Source: an uncultured Parabacteroides sp. (GTDB lineage Bacteria > Bacteroidota > Bacteroidia > Bacteroidales > Tannerellaceae). Taken from it: a stretch of 10,426 nt of DNA. Each line of letters begins with the position of its first letter. Within the stretch, counting starts at the first letter, position 1. Location: assembly GCA_937890135.1 (NCBI GenBank), contig CALBYC010000213.1:1-10426 (forward strand). Direction: 5' to 3'. Both the position numbers and the translations under genes were made by a program. Positions 1-5,962 of this stretch are shown here, in pieces. The notes under the pieces were generated by a model. The model saw only the letters and a program-made list of their open reading frames with translations, had not been told where the DNA came from and did no database searches.

Positions 1-377
1 ATGTTTTCTTCGTATGGAAGGTGAGAACCGTCAATCATTACTGAAGAGAAACCTAAGTCTACGCAAGATTTGCACAATTCGAATGAATCACCGTGGTCCA
101 GATGGAGTACGATCTGCGGATTCTCGCATCCCAATTCCTTGGCATACTGGACAGCTCCTTCAGCCATGTAACGAAGCAAAGTCTGGTTTGCATAGTTGCG
201 TGCACCTTTGGACACCTGTAATATTACCGGAGACTTGGTTTCGACAGATGCTTTGATGATAGCTTGCAACTGTTCCATGTTGTTGAAGTTGAATGCTGGG
301 ATGGCATAACCACCTGTGATGGCTTTTGCGAACATTCCTCTCGTGTTCACCAAGCCCAATTCTTTGTAACTTACCAT
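1..377 (-). CDS. fba: Fructose-bisphosphate aldolase class II, N-terminal part (cut by window edge)
   Basis: This is the first 125 codons of a class II, zinc-dependent fructose-1,6-bisphosphate aldolase; the rest lies beyond the left edge. The enzyme reversibly splits fructose-1,6-bisphosphate into dihydroxyacetone phosphate and glyceraldehyde-3-phosphate in cytosolic glycolysis and gluconeogenesis. The start MVSYKELGLVNTRGMF is the usual opening of the roughly 330-residue Bacteroides-type enzyme. The barrel strand IPAFNFNNMEQLQAI (about residues 26-40) follows. The motif LHLDHGD (residues 91-97) carries the catalytic Asp94 and the first zinc-ligand His95, and SVMIDGSHLPYEEN (112-125) is the next conserved strand. 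The start is the ATG read from 377, preceded by an AT-rich leader holding a palindrome, with a TAnnTTTG box farther upstream. It diverges from rpmE2. Identification is firm; completeness of the gene cannot be judged. Confidence 0.95.
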   Translation of the reverse strand, partial: MVSYKELGLVNTRGMFAKAITGGYAIPAFNFNNMEQLQAIIKASVETKSPVILQVSKGARNYANQTLLRYMAEGAVQYAKELGCENPQIVLHLDHGDSFELCKSCVDLGFSSVMIDGSHLPYEEN

Positions 378-381
378 GATT

Positions 382-396
382 GTAATAATTTATTAC
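382..396. repeat. 15-bp palindrome in the fba leader
   Basis: GTAATAA and TTATTAC form a perfect 7-bp inverted repeat around one central T. It sits only 4 bases upstream of the fba start codon and downstream of the predicted -7 box at 419-426, so it would lie in the 5' untranslated leader. It could be an operator or merely AT-rich chance symmetry. A one-base loop cannot form, so any RNA hairpin would have a shorter stem. Confidence 0.5.
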
Positions 397-418
397 GTTA
401 ATGATTAAAATTCTGCCA

Positions 419-426
419 CAAAGATA
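419..426 (-). promoter_or_regulatory. Predicted -7 box for fba
   Basis: Read on the minus strand this is TATCTTTG, an exact match to the Bacteroidetes -7 consensus TAnnTTTG. It lies 41 bases upstream of the fba start codon, which would give a leader of about 35 nt. No good TTTG -33 element is visible at the expected distance upstream. Confidence 0.6.
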
Positions 427-530
427 CGACATTCATCTGAAAATAATTCCATTGAGTCTGTGAAATAAAACAAAAAACGCATCGAAATAAAAAAACACGC
501 TTAAAACTTTTTTTATTCGCTTTTTATAGA

Positions 531-538
531 TAATTTTG
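531..538 (+). promoter_or_regulatory. Predicted -7 box for rpmE2
   Basis: TAATTTTG matches the Bacteroidetes -7 consensus TAnnTTTG. It is preceded by a T-rich stretch (508-514) where a -33 element would fall, though an exact TTTG is missing. The implied leader to the L31 start is roughly 55 nt. The remaining intergenic DNA between fba and rpmE2 is AT-rich with no other recognisable element. Confidence 0.6.
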
Positions 539-598
539 CAACCCGAAATATGCCGGTTACCATTAATAGAAGTATAAATTAAAAAGTACAATAAAGAA

Positions 599-853
599 AT
601 GAAAAAAGGTATTCATCCTGAAAACTATCGTCCAGTCGTATTTAAGGACATGTCAAACGATGATATGTTTATCACTCGTTCAACTATCAACACAAAAGAA
701 ACTATAGAAGTCGACGGTGTGACTTATCCGTTGGTCAAGGTTGAAATTTCCAACACTTCCCATCCATTCTACACAGGCAAATCCAAGTTGGTGGATACGG
801 CTGGACGTGTTGACAAGTTCATGAACCGTTACGGTGACCGTAAAAAGAAATAA
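599..853 (+). CDS. rpmE2: 50S ribosomal protein L31, type B (zinc-free)
   Basis: This 84-residue protein is a structural component of the large ribosomal subunit, placed near the bridge to the 30S head. MKKGIHPENYRPVVFKD at the N-terminus and SHPFYTGKSKLVDTAGRVDKF near the C-terminus are the L31 signatures. It contains no cysteine, so it lacks the CxxC zinc ligands of type A L31 and is the zinc-independent B paralogue. That form often replaces the zinc form when zinc is scarce, under Zur control. I see no clear Zur operator here, and in Bacteroidetes this form is often the main L31, so constitutive expression is plausible. The length is normal and the basic GDRKKK tail is typical. It is probably monocistronic: its own -7 box lies upstream and a strong terminator follows. 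Confidence 0.97.
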   Translation: MKKGIHPENYRPVVFKDMSNDDMFITRSTINTKETIEVDGVTYPLVKVEISNTSHPFYTGKSKLVDTAGRVDKFMNRYGDRKKK

Positions 854-881
854 TTGAGAATACGATTTCTTGTATAAGGGC

Positions 882-932
882 AAGAGGCCGGGCTGTGCAA
901 TGGATGATTCAATTCACGCCCCGGCCTTTTTT
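882..932 (+). terminator. Rho-independent terminator after rpmE2
   Basis: AGGCCGGG (885-892) pairs perfectly with CCCGGCCT (920-927), and flanking A/T pairs extend the stem. A T-tract runs from 927 to 932. The loop of about 27 nt can form short inner pairs (GTG 895-897 with CAC 915-917). It lies 30 bases after the L31 stop codon and separates it from the DUF4923-rnhB unit. Confidence 0.88.
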
Positions 933-1011
933 ATGCCCCGCCATGAAACCCCGACGGCCTTCTTCTTGGATTTTTTTGTGTTTCGCTGGTGCGGGAGTTC
1001 CTCGGAATTTC

Positions 1012-1019
1012 TATCTTTG
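1012..1019 (+). promoter_or_regulatory. Predicted -7 box for the DUF4923-rnhB unit
   Basis: TATCTTTG matches TAnnTTTG exactly and lies 29 bases before the DUF4923 start codon, giving a leader of about 25 nt. The -33 position (around 988-991) reads GGTG, a weak match. A TTTG at 975-978 is too far upstream to pair with it. Confidence 0.6.
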
Positions 1020-1048
1020 CGTTCAGGTAATTTAAATTCTATACAACA

Positions 1049-1663
1049 ATGAAAAGAATGATTTATAGCTTTTGCTTAGTGATGTTGACAATTTCCTGTG
1101 TGGAAATGCGGGCGCAATCATTGAATGACATTTTATCCTCTTCCGCAGTCAAGGATGCGATTACGGCCGTGACGGGCGGGAAGAGCGTGACTGCTACCAA
1201 TTTGGTGGGTACATGGAGCTATGTGAATCCGGCTGTGGCATTGGAAAGCAACAACGTGCTGAAGAATGTCACGGGTAGCGTAGCTTCGGCGGAAGTCGAG
1301 AAGAAATTAAATGCGTATTGTGAGAAAGTGGGATTGAAAGAGGGCGCGTTGGTTTACACTTTCAATGCGGACAGTACGTTCTCCTGCTTATACAAGAAGA
1401 AAACGATTGCTGGCACTTATTCATTGAACCAATCGGCGAAGACAGTCACCTTGAAGTTTGGCAAGAATTTATCCCTTAATACTTTCACGGCCCATGTCCT
1501 TTTGGGCAGCGGCAAATTGGACTTGCTGTTTAATGTTGACAAGCTATTTTCGTTATTGGACAAACTCTCCACAATGACGAATAATTCAACTCTCAAGCTG
1601 GCCAACAGCTTGGCTTCCCAATATGATAGCATCAAGGTCGGGCTTGAACTTAAAAAGCAATAA
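1049..1663 (+). CDS. DUF4923 family secreted protein
   Basis: This 204-residue protein resembles the DUF4923 family, small exported Bacteroidales proteins without an assigned function. Residues 1-23 form a signal peptide: basic MKRM, a hydrophobic stretch to about residue 15, then MRAQ followed by S, the AQ-type cleavage site common in Bacteroidetes. Cys17 in LTISC makes a poor lipobox because position -3 is Thr, so a periplasmic soluble protein is more likely than a lipoprotein. The mature part has LVGTWSYVNPAVAL (about residues 52-65), a helix with an EVEKKLNAYCEKVG segment, and a lipocalin-like run of beta strands including YTFNADSTFSC and GTYSLN (about 103-127). That layout suggests a small barrel fold, which is inference. 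rnhB starts 3 bases after its stop, so the two are co-transcribed. I infer no shared function from that. Confidence 0.8.
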   Translation: MKRMIYSFCLVMLTISCVEMRAQSLNDILSSSAVKDAITAVTGGKSVTATNLVGTWSYVNPAVALESNNVLKNVTGSVASAEVEKKLNAYCEKVGLKEGALVYTFNADSTFSCLYKKKTIAGTYSLNQSAKTVTLKFGKNLSLNTFTAHVLLGSGKLDLLFNVDKLFSLLDKLSTMTNNSTLKLANSLASQYDSIKVGLELKKQ

Positions 1664-1666
1664 ACC

Positions 1667-2269
1667 ATGTTGCTTCCCTACATGAACGAATGTTTGATAG
1701 AAGCGGGCTGCGACGAGGCCGGGAGAGGATGTTTGGCCGGTGCGGTATATGCCGCGGCTGTCATTCTGCCCCATGACTTCAGGAACGAGCAATTGAACGA
1801 TTCTAAACAACTTTCGGAAAAGCAGCGTTACGTTTTAAGAGCTGTCATAGAAAGGGAAGCCATGGCTTGGGCGGTTGGCATTGTCTCACCGGAAGAGATT
1901 GATAGAATAAATATACTGAATGCTTCTTTTTTGGCAATGCACCGTGCGATAGGGCAGCTAAGCGTCCGTCCCGAACATTTGCTGATAGATGGGAACCGTT
2001 TCAACCCGTATCCGGGCATCCCGCATACTACTGTCGTCAAGGGCGACGGGAAGTATCTATCCATAGCAGCCGCGTCTGTTTTGGCCAAGACTTATCGAGA
2101 TGACTATATGAATGCTCTTCACCAGGAGAATCCTGTTTATGACTGGAATCATAACAAAGGGTATCCAACGCCGAAACATCGTGCTGCTATAGCGCAGTAT
2201 GGTACGACCCCCTATCATCGGAAAACATTCAACTTGTTAGGAAACGAGCAGCTGACTCTTAATTTTTAG
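1667..2269 (+). CDS. rnhB: Ribonuclease HII
   Basis: RNase HII cuts the RNA strand of RNA/DNA hybrids and starts ribonucleotide excision repair at single ribonucleotides in DNA. All family motifs are present in 200 residues, a normal length: GCDEAGRG (14-21), LLIDGNRF (105-112), KGDGKYLSIAAASVLAK (125-141), then GYPTPKHRAAIAQYGTTPYHRKTF (165-188). The expected DEDD metal ligands are Asp16, Glu17, Asp108 and Asp127. The first ATG is preferred because MLLPYMNECLIEAG matches the usual Bacteroidales opening; Met6 is an alternative. It follows the DUF4923 gene by 3 bases, so it probably depends on that gene's promoter. The C-terminus ends in QLTLNF (195-200), which fits the bacterial sliding-clamp motif QxxLxF and may recruit the enzyme to the replisome. 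Confidence 0.97.
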   Translation: MLLPYMNECLIEAGCDEAGRGCLAGAVYAAAVILPHDFRNEQLNDSKQLSEKQRYVLRAVIEREAMAWAVGIVSPEEIDRINILNASFLAMHRAIGQLSVRPEHLLIDGNRFNPYPGIPHTTVVKGDGKYLSIAAASVLAKTYRDDYMNALHQENPVYDWNHNKGYPTPKHRAAIAQYGTTPYHRKTFNLLGNEQLTLNF

Positions 2270-2289
2270 GTCTGCACTTGGGCGGAACG

Positions 2290-2316
2290 AAGGCGCGCAG
2301 AATCATGCGGCGCTTT
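2290..2316. terminator. Hairpin between converging rnhB and amidase genes, possible weak terminator
   Basis: AAGGCGC (2290-2296) pairs with GCGCTTT (2310-2316) with one G-T wobble. GCA (2297-2299) pairs with TGC (2306-2308), leaving a 6-nt loop and one bulged G. The gap between the converging stop codons is only 84 bases, so this hairpin could serve both strands. The T-tract is just three bases, so intrinsic termination would be weak. Confidence 0.4.
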
Positions 2317-2353
2317 AACCTGCTTGGGGTGTTCAATCTCTAACCTGGTTTGT

Positions 2354-3136
2354 TTACCGGAGATTAAACGGGTCTGCATCGTTTGAAACGGGGAACTTGG
2401 CCCGGAACGACTCAAGTTCGGAATAAGATATGCTGGTCGTCTCGACTGCATCTGTCCTGTCTGCCGCATCCAATAAGACTTTCCCCTTTGGCGAATAAAT
2501 GACGGACTCGCCCCGGTAGTTGAAACCTTTTCCATCAATTCCCGTGCGGTTCACTCCGCACACGTAGGCTTGGTTTTCCACCGCCCTTGCTAAAAGCAAG
2601 GGCCTCCAAACCGAAGCGCGGGCCTCAGGCCAGTTTGCCACGTAGATGGCTATGTCATATTTGTTGTTCGTATTCCTGCTCCATACAGGGAAACGTAGAT
2701 CGTAGCAGACAAATAGTGCGATGTTCCATCCCTTATAAGGAAGAATGACGGACTGCTTCCCGGCTGAATAGTGCTTGTCTTCTCCAGCCATGGAGAAGAG
2801 GTGCCTTTTGTCGTAGCAAGTCAATGCCCCATCAGGTTCCGAGAAGAAAGCGCGGTTGAAGTAATGTCCGTTCTCTTCAGCGATGAAACTTCCTGCCACG
2901 GCTAAGTCGTATTGGCTGCTCCACCGTTTTATGGTTTGTACCGTGATCCCGTCCATAGGTTCGGCTAATGATTGTGGATTCATGGAAAAACCGGTTGTGA
3001 ACATTTCCGGCAAGACGGCTAAATCACTTTTCCCAGCCGCTTCGGCTATCATTCCCTCGAAACGGACGAGGTTCTCGTGTCGGTTTTCCCATTTGATGGA
3101 GGACTGTATGATGCTTATTCTTAATTCTTCTTTCAT
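2354..3136 (-). CDS. Nitrilase-superfamily amidase, YafV/omega-amidase-like
   Basis: This 260-residue cytosolic carbon-nitrogen hydrolase carries the nitrilase Glu-Lys-Cys triad: Glu44 in LPEMFTTGFS, Lys110 in DKRHLFSMAGE and Cys144 in FVCYDLRFP. Glu119 is the usual accessory glutamate. The FTTGFSMN, LFSMAGED and CYDLRFPVWSRN forms point to the YafV/Nit2 branch. Characterised members are omega-amidases that hydrolyse 2-oxoglutaramate or 2-oxosuccinamate to the 2-oxoacid and ammonia, salvaging products of glutamine- or asparagine-dependent transamination. Substrate is inferred from the subfamily. Length is normal and the protein is complete. It is the last gene of a minus-strand unit, 87 bases after the acyltransferase; the gap holds a structured inverted repeat. 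A role in lipid metabolism is not implied by this position alone. Confidence 0.9.
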   Translation of the reverse strand: MKEELRISIIQSSIKWENRHENLVRFEGMIAEAAGKSDLAVLPEMFTTGFSMNPQSLAEPMDGITVQTIKRWSSQYDLAVAGSFIAEENGHYFNRAFFSEPDGALTCYDKRHLFSMAGEDKHYSAGKQSVILPYKGWNIALFVCYDLRFPVWSRNTNNKYDIAIYVANWPEARASVWRPLLLARAVENQAYVCGVNRTGIDGKGFNYRGESVIYSPKGKVLLDAADRTDAVETTSISYSELESFRAKFPVSNDADPFNLR

Positions 3137-3172
3137 TTTATCTCATCGCCTTATATTTACATGTGCAATGTC

Positions 3173-3216
3173 AATGCCTGCCTTTGTTGCCTCAACGGGC
3201 AAGAAAAACAGGCATT
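3173..3216. repeat. Nested inverted repeat between acyltransferase and amidase genes
   Basis: AATGCCTG (3173-3180) and CAGGCATT (3209-3216) are perfect 8-bp complements. Inside them TTGCC (3187-3191) and GGCAA (3198-3202) form a second stem with a 6-nt loop, separated from the outer stem by a 6 x 6 internal loop. On the transcribed minus strand it begins 8 bases after the acyltransferase stop and has no T-tract after it. It is therefore not a standard intrinsic terminator. It may act as an mRNA processing or stability element that sets amidase expression. Confidence 0.6.
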
Positions 3217-3223
3217 AACGTTC

Positions 3224-3769
3224 TTATTCTTCGAAATTCTCAGGATGGCATCCTTTGATTCCCTTATAGTATGAGCGGATGGCGGCTATGTCTTTGTCTG
3301 CATCGCCCGTCGGGTGGAAGACGGCGAGTATCCCCGCTTCTTTTTTTGCATAATCGATATATGCCAACAAGATAGGTACTCCTGCCTTCAAAGCAATGTA
3401 ATAGAATCCTCGTTTCCAGTCATGAACCTTTTCCCGTGTACCTTCAGGGGTGATTGCTACTTGGAAGCGATTGTTCGTATGGAACATCTCGGCTACTTGG
3501 TCCGTCATGGACGAATGCTTGCTCCGATCAATGGGTATCCCACCCATACTTTTGAATAGCAGGTTCATCGGAAAGAAGAACCATGCTTTTTTGATCAGGA
3601 AACTGGCAGTCAAGCCGATTGACGTGTAGAACAATTTGCCTAAGACAAAATCCCAATTGCTGGTGTGCGGGGCTACGCATATCACACATTTATCTAATCC
3701 GGAACCCTCGAATGAACCTAACTTCCATCCAGCAATGTGCAAGATGAACTTGCAAATCTGTTGCTTCAT
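3224..3769 (-). CDS. PlsC-like lysophospholipid/1-acylglycerol-3-phosphate acyltransferase family protein
   Basis: This short (181 residues) member of the glycerolipid acyltransferase superfamily would move an acyl chain to a lysophospholipid-type or related hydroxyl acceptor at the inner face of the cytoplasmic membrane. The catalytic HX4D motif is HTSNWD (His35, Asp40). GGIPIDRS (76-83) and TPEGTR (108-113) are the acceptor-phosphate binding motifs, and VPILLAYIDY (131-140) matches the final conserved block. A hydrophobic segment near 51-72 (ending WFFFPMNLLF) may contact the membrane. It has no long N-terminal membrane anchor, so it is smaller than classical PlsC (about 240 residues) and its exact acceptor is uncertain. 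It starts 9 bases after the upstream 94-residue gene, with AGAGAG directly before the ATG, which implies co-transcription. Confidence 0.88.
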   Translation of the reverse strand: MKQQICKFILHIAGWKLGSFEGSGLDKCVICVAPHTSNWDFVLGKLFYTSIGLTASFLIKKAWFFFPMNLLFKSMGGIPIDRSKHSSMTDQVAEMFHTNNRFQVAITPEGTREKVHDWKRGFYYIALKAGVPILLAYIDYAKKEAGILAVFHPTGDADKDIAAIRSYYKGIKGCHPENFEE

Positions 3770-3778
3770 TCTCTCTTT

Positions 3779-4063
3779 TTACTTGTTCAATGCTGAAATT
3801 TCTCCAGCAATAGCATTTACTTCTTGTCGTAACTCATCTTTCAGCTTCTTGTAATAAGCTTTTACCGCGGCGGGGTCATTTTTCACGTCAGGTTCCCCGG
3901 CCCGGCAGATGAAGTCGTCTTGCGTATCCAAAACCCGTGCCATTATTTGATTCGCCTTATCTTTGTCAGTTCCGGGGATGAGTAAAGAACAAAATAATGC
4001 CTCACTGAACAATTCACTCAGCGTGCGGGCGATTTCTTTCTTCAATAGTCTTCTGTTTGCCAT
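3779..4063 (-). CDS. Conserved-looking small helical protein of unknown function
   Basis: I do not recognise this 94-residue protein. It is rich in charged residues and alanine and looks mostly helical: a first helix over residues 6-29 (KKEIARTLSELFSEALFC), a break at PGTDKDK, a helix around 36-47, the segment CRAGEPDVKNDPAA, then a long amphipathic helix of about 67-93 ending GEISALNK. It has no signal peptide or membrane segment from this start. The ATG at 4063 (MANRRLLKK) is chosen because the reading frame continues upstream to 4189 only through predicted promoter sequence, and those extra residues look like translated AT-rich spacer. It is the first gene of the unit with the acyltransferase 9 bases downstream, which suggests linked expression. 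It diverges from glycogen synthase. Confidence 0.75.
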   Translation of the reverse strand: MANRRLLKKEIARTLSELFSEALFCSLLIPGTDKDKANQIMARVLDTQDDFICRAGEPDVKNDPAAVKAYYKKLKDELRQEVNAIAGEISALNK

Positions 4064-4087
4064 ATTATTTTCATTTAGGAATTTGTG

Positions 4088-4116
4088 CAAAGCTACGAAT
4101 TTTAAAATTAAACAAA
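4088..4116 (-). promoter_or_regulatory. Predicted promoter of the small protein-acyltransferase-amidase unit
   Basis: On the minus strand TAGCTTTG (4088-4095) matches TAnnTTTG, with TTTG (4113-4116) 17 bases upstream, slightly closer than the usual 19-20. The box lies 24 bases before the ATG at 4063. It is back to back with the glycogen synthase -7 box about 50 bp away, so the two units share one compact divergent control region. Confidence 0.6.
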
Positions 4117-4147
4117 TCATCATTAGTTCAAAAAACAGAAAAAAGAT

Positions 4148-4155
4148 TAACTTTG
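4148..4155 (+). promoter_or_regulatory. Predicted -7 box for glycogen synthase
   Basis: TAACTTTG matches TAnnTTTG. Transcription would start near 4160, giving a leader of about 45 nt to the ATG at 4207. The upstream in-frame ATG at 4174 would leave a leader of under 15 nt. The -33 region (about 4124-4128, TAGTT) is a weak match. Confidence 0.6.
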
Positions 4156-4206
4156 CGCAAAAGTTAAATCGAATTGTATTTGTATACAAGGTTAAATATC
4201 AATAGA

Positions 4207-5871
4207 ATGAGTGATGTAGTTAATACGCCTGATTATATTTTCGAGAGTAGTTGGGAAGTATGCAATAAGGTTGGCGGAATTTACACCGTTTTGTCAACGA
4301 AAGCAAAAACATTGCAGGAAAAAATGAACGATCGAATCATATTCATCGGTCCGGACATTTGGGAAAATGGCCTTCCTAGTGACTTTGTCGAAGATGAGGC
4401 ATTATTTCATGATTGGAAAGATGATGTGGAATGTTCGGGAGAGCTGAAGGTCAAAGTGGGCCGCTGGAATGTTCCTGGCAATCCTCCTGTGGTCTTGGTT
4501 GACTTTAAGCCTTTCTTCCCGGAGAAGGACGCATTGTATTATTCGATGTGGGAACAATTCCGCGTTGATTCCCTCCATGCTTATGGCGATTATGACGAAT
4601 CCTGCATATTCGCTTATGCCGTCGGGAAAGTAATCGAAAGCTTCTACCACTTCTATCGTTTGGAAAACAAAAAAGTGGTAGCTTTACTGAATGAATGGAT
4701 GTTGGGCATGGCTGCTTTGTATGTCCAAAAACAGCTGCCCAAAGTGGCTACTCTTTTTACGACTCATGCGACCTCTATTGGACGTTCCATTGCAGGGAAT
4801 AATAAAGCCTTATATGCTTATATGGATGGATACAATGGCGATCAGATGGCTGTTGAGCTTAATATGGAAGCAAAGCATTCCATTGAAAAGCAAGCCGCCC
4901 ATCATGTAGACTGTTTTACCACTGTGAGTGACATCACGGCGCGTGAATGCAAGCAATTGTTGGAGAAAGAGCCCGACATCGTGACTCCGAATGGGTTTGA
5001 ACCGAATTTTGTGCCGGCGAAAATCGCATATACTAAAAAACGCGCGGAAGCACGCAAGGCCCTCATCAACATGGCTGAAAAATTACTGGGATATACGATA
5101 GACCCGGATGTGTTGCTGGTGTCGACGAGCGGTAGATATGAATATCGGAATAAAGGCATTGATGTCTATATTGAAGCAATGAACCGTATCCGTACGTCAG
5201 GCCGTCTGCAACGCGAAGTGATTGCTTTCATATTAGTCCCTGCCTGGGTAAGGGAAGCACGTGCGGATTTGAAGAAAGCAATAGAAACGAACTATGAGAA
5301 CCATGTCCCTATGCAATGTCCATTCATTACGCATTGGCTTAATCAGATGCAGGATGACAAGGTGATGAATTATATCGCCAGTGCCGGATTCCAAAACAGC
5401 AAAGACGACAAGCTGAAAATCATATTTGTCCCTTGTTACTTGAATGGGGAAGATGGCATTTTAAATAAGATTTATTATGACATCCTCATCGGAATGGATG
5501 CTACGGTTTATCCGTCTTATTATGAACCGTGGGGCTACACTCCTTTGGAAAGCATTGCTTTCGGCATCCCTACCGTTACTACAAACTTGGCTGGTTTCGG
5601 CCTGTGGGCAAAGAAAGCAGGCGTTTCCGGCCAGGATTTGTCTGAAGGAGTGGCTGTCATCGAACGTACCGATTTCAATTATTTCGAGGTGGCGGACGCT
5701 ATCAAGGAGCAGCTTTTATCCCTTTCTGAAAAGACGGAAAAGGAACGTCTGCAGATCAAGAAGAATTGCTTTGCATTATCGAATAAAGCGGAATGGGACA
5801 AGTTTATAATCTATTATTTCAAAGCTTTCGACATAGCGCTGAGACATGCGGCCGAAAGAAACTTGAAATAA
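4207..5871 (+). CDS. Glycogen synthase, GT3 (eukaryotic-type)
   Basis: This 554-residue enzyme extends alpha-1,4-glucan from a nucleotide sugar and belongs to family GT3, the animal and fungal type that uses UDP-glucose, not the usual bacterial ADP-glucose GT5 GlgA. GT3 hallmarks are FESSWEVCNKVGGIYTVLS (12-30), HATSIGR (187-193), STSGRYEYRNKGIDVY (306-321) and PSYYEPWGYTPLESIAFGIP (436-455). Arg309 and Glu440/Glu448 sit at the expected donor-binding and catalytic positions. It is about 180 residues shorter than human GYS1 and lacks the N- and C-terminal phosphorylation tails. The C-terminal region matching the glucose-6-phosphate arginine cluster (about 511-527) keeps only part of the basic residues. 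The ATG at 4207 is preferred to 4174 because homology begins just after it. The phosphorylase gene follows after 91 bases. UDP-glucose use is inferred from the family. Confidence 0.93.
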   Translation: MSDVVNTPDYIFESSWEVCNKVGGIYTVLSTKAKTLQEKMNDRIIFIGPDIWENGLPSDFVEDEALFHDWKDDVECSGELKVKVGRWNVPGNPPVVLVDFKPFFPEKDALYYSMWEQFRVDSLHAYGDYDESCIFAYAVGKVIESFYHFYRLENKKVVALLNEWMLGMAALYVQKQLPKVATLFTTHATSIGRSIAGNNKALYAYMDGYNGDQMAVELNMEAKHSIEKQAAHHVDCFTTVSDITARECKQLLEKEPDIVTPNGFEPNFVPAKIAYTKKRAEARKALINMAEKLLGYTIDPDVLLVSTSGRYEYRNKGIDVYIEAMNRIRTSGRLQREVIAFILVPAWVREARADLKKAIETNYENHVPMQCPFITHWLNQMQDDKVMNYIASAGFQNSKDDKLKIIFVPCYLNGEDGILNKIYYDILIGMDATVYPSYYEPWGYTPLESIAFGIPTVTTNLAGFGLWAKKAGVSGQDLSEGVAVIERTDFNYFEVADAIKEQLLSLSEKTEKERLQIKKNCFALSNKAEWDKFIIYYFKAFDIALRHAAERNLK

Positions 5872-5896
5872 ATAATTATAGCGCTGTAAAATGTTG

Positions 5897-5904
5897 TATA
5901 TTTG
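5897..5904 (+). promoter_or_regulatory. Possible internal -7 box before the phosphorylase gene
   Basis: TATATTTG matches TAnnTTTG and lies 58 bases before the phosphorylase ATG, inside the 91-base gap after glycogen synthase. No TTTG is visible at the -33 distance. If active, the phosphorylase could be transcribed independently of the synthase as well as by read-through; no terminator hairpin is visible in the gap. Confidence 0.45.
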
Positions 5905-5962
5905 CATCGTATTACAAGAGAAGAGACTATAGTAAAATGTAACACCAATAAACATCATTAGA

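Noticed and set aside
870..1052. A 60-codon frame between rpmE2 and the DUF4923 gene
   Set aside because: It covers the rpmE2 terminator and the promoter of the next unit, and its translation resembles no protein.
1049..1105. Lipoprotein signal (Cys17) in the DUF4923 protein
   Set aside because: Position -3 before the cysteine is Thr, a poor lipobox, while the RAQ-S site further on fits standard signal peptidase I cleavage.
4064..4189. An N-terminal extension of the 94-residue protein that would look like a hydrophobic membrane segment
   Set aside because: The extension overlaps both divergent -7 boxes and consists of AT-rich spacer read as Phe/Leu/Ile codons. The ATG at 4063 lies at a sensible distance from the promoter.
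4174..4206. An earlier in-frame start for glycogen synthase (11 extra codons)
   Set aside because: It would lie under 15 nt from the expected transcription start, and similarity to GT3 enzymes begins after the ATG at 4207.
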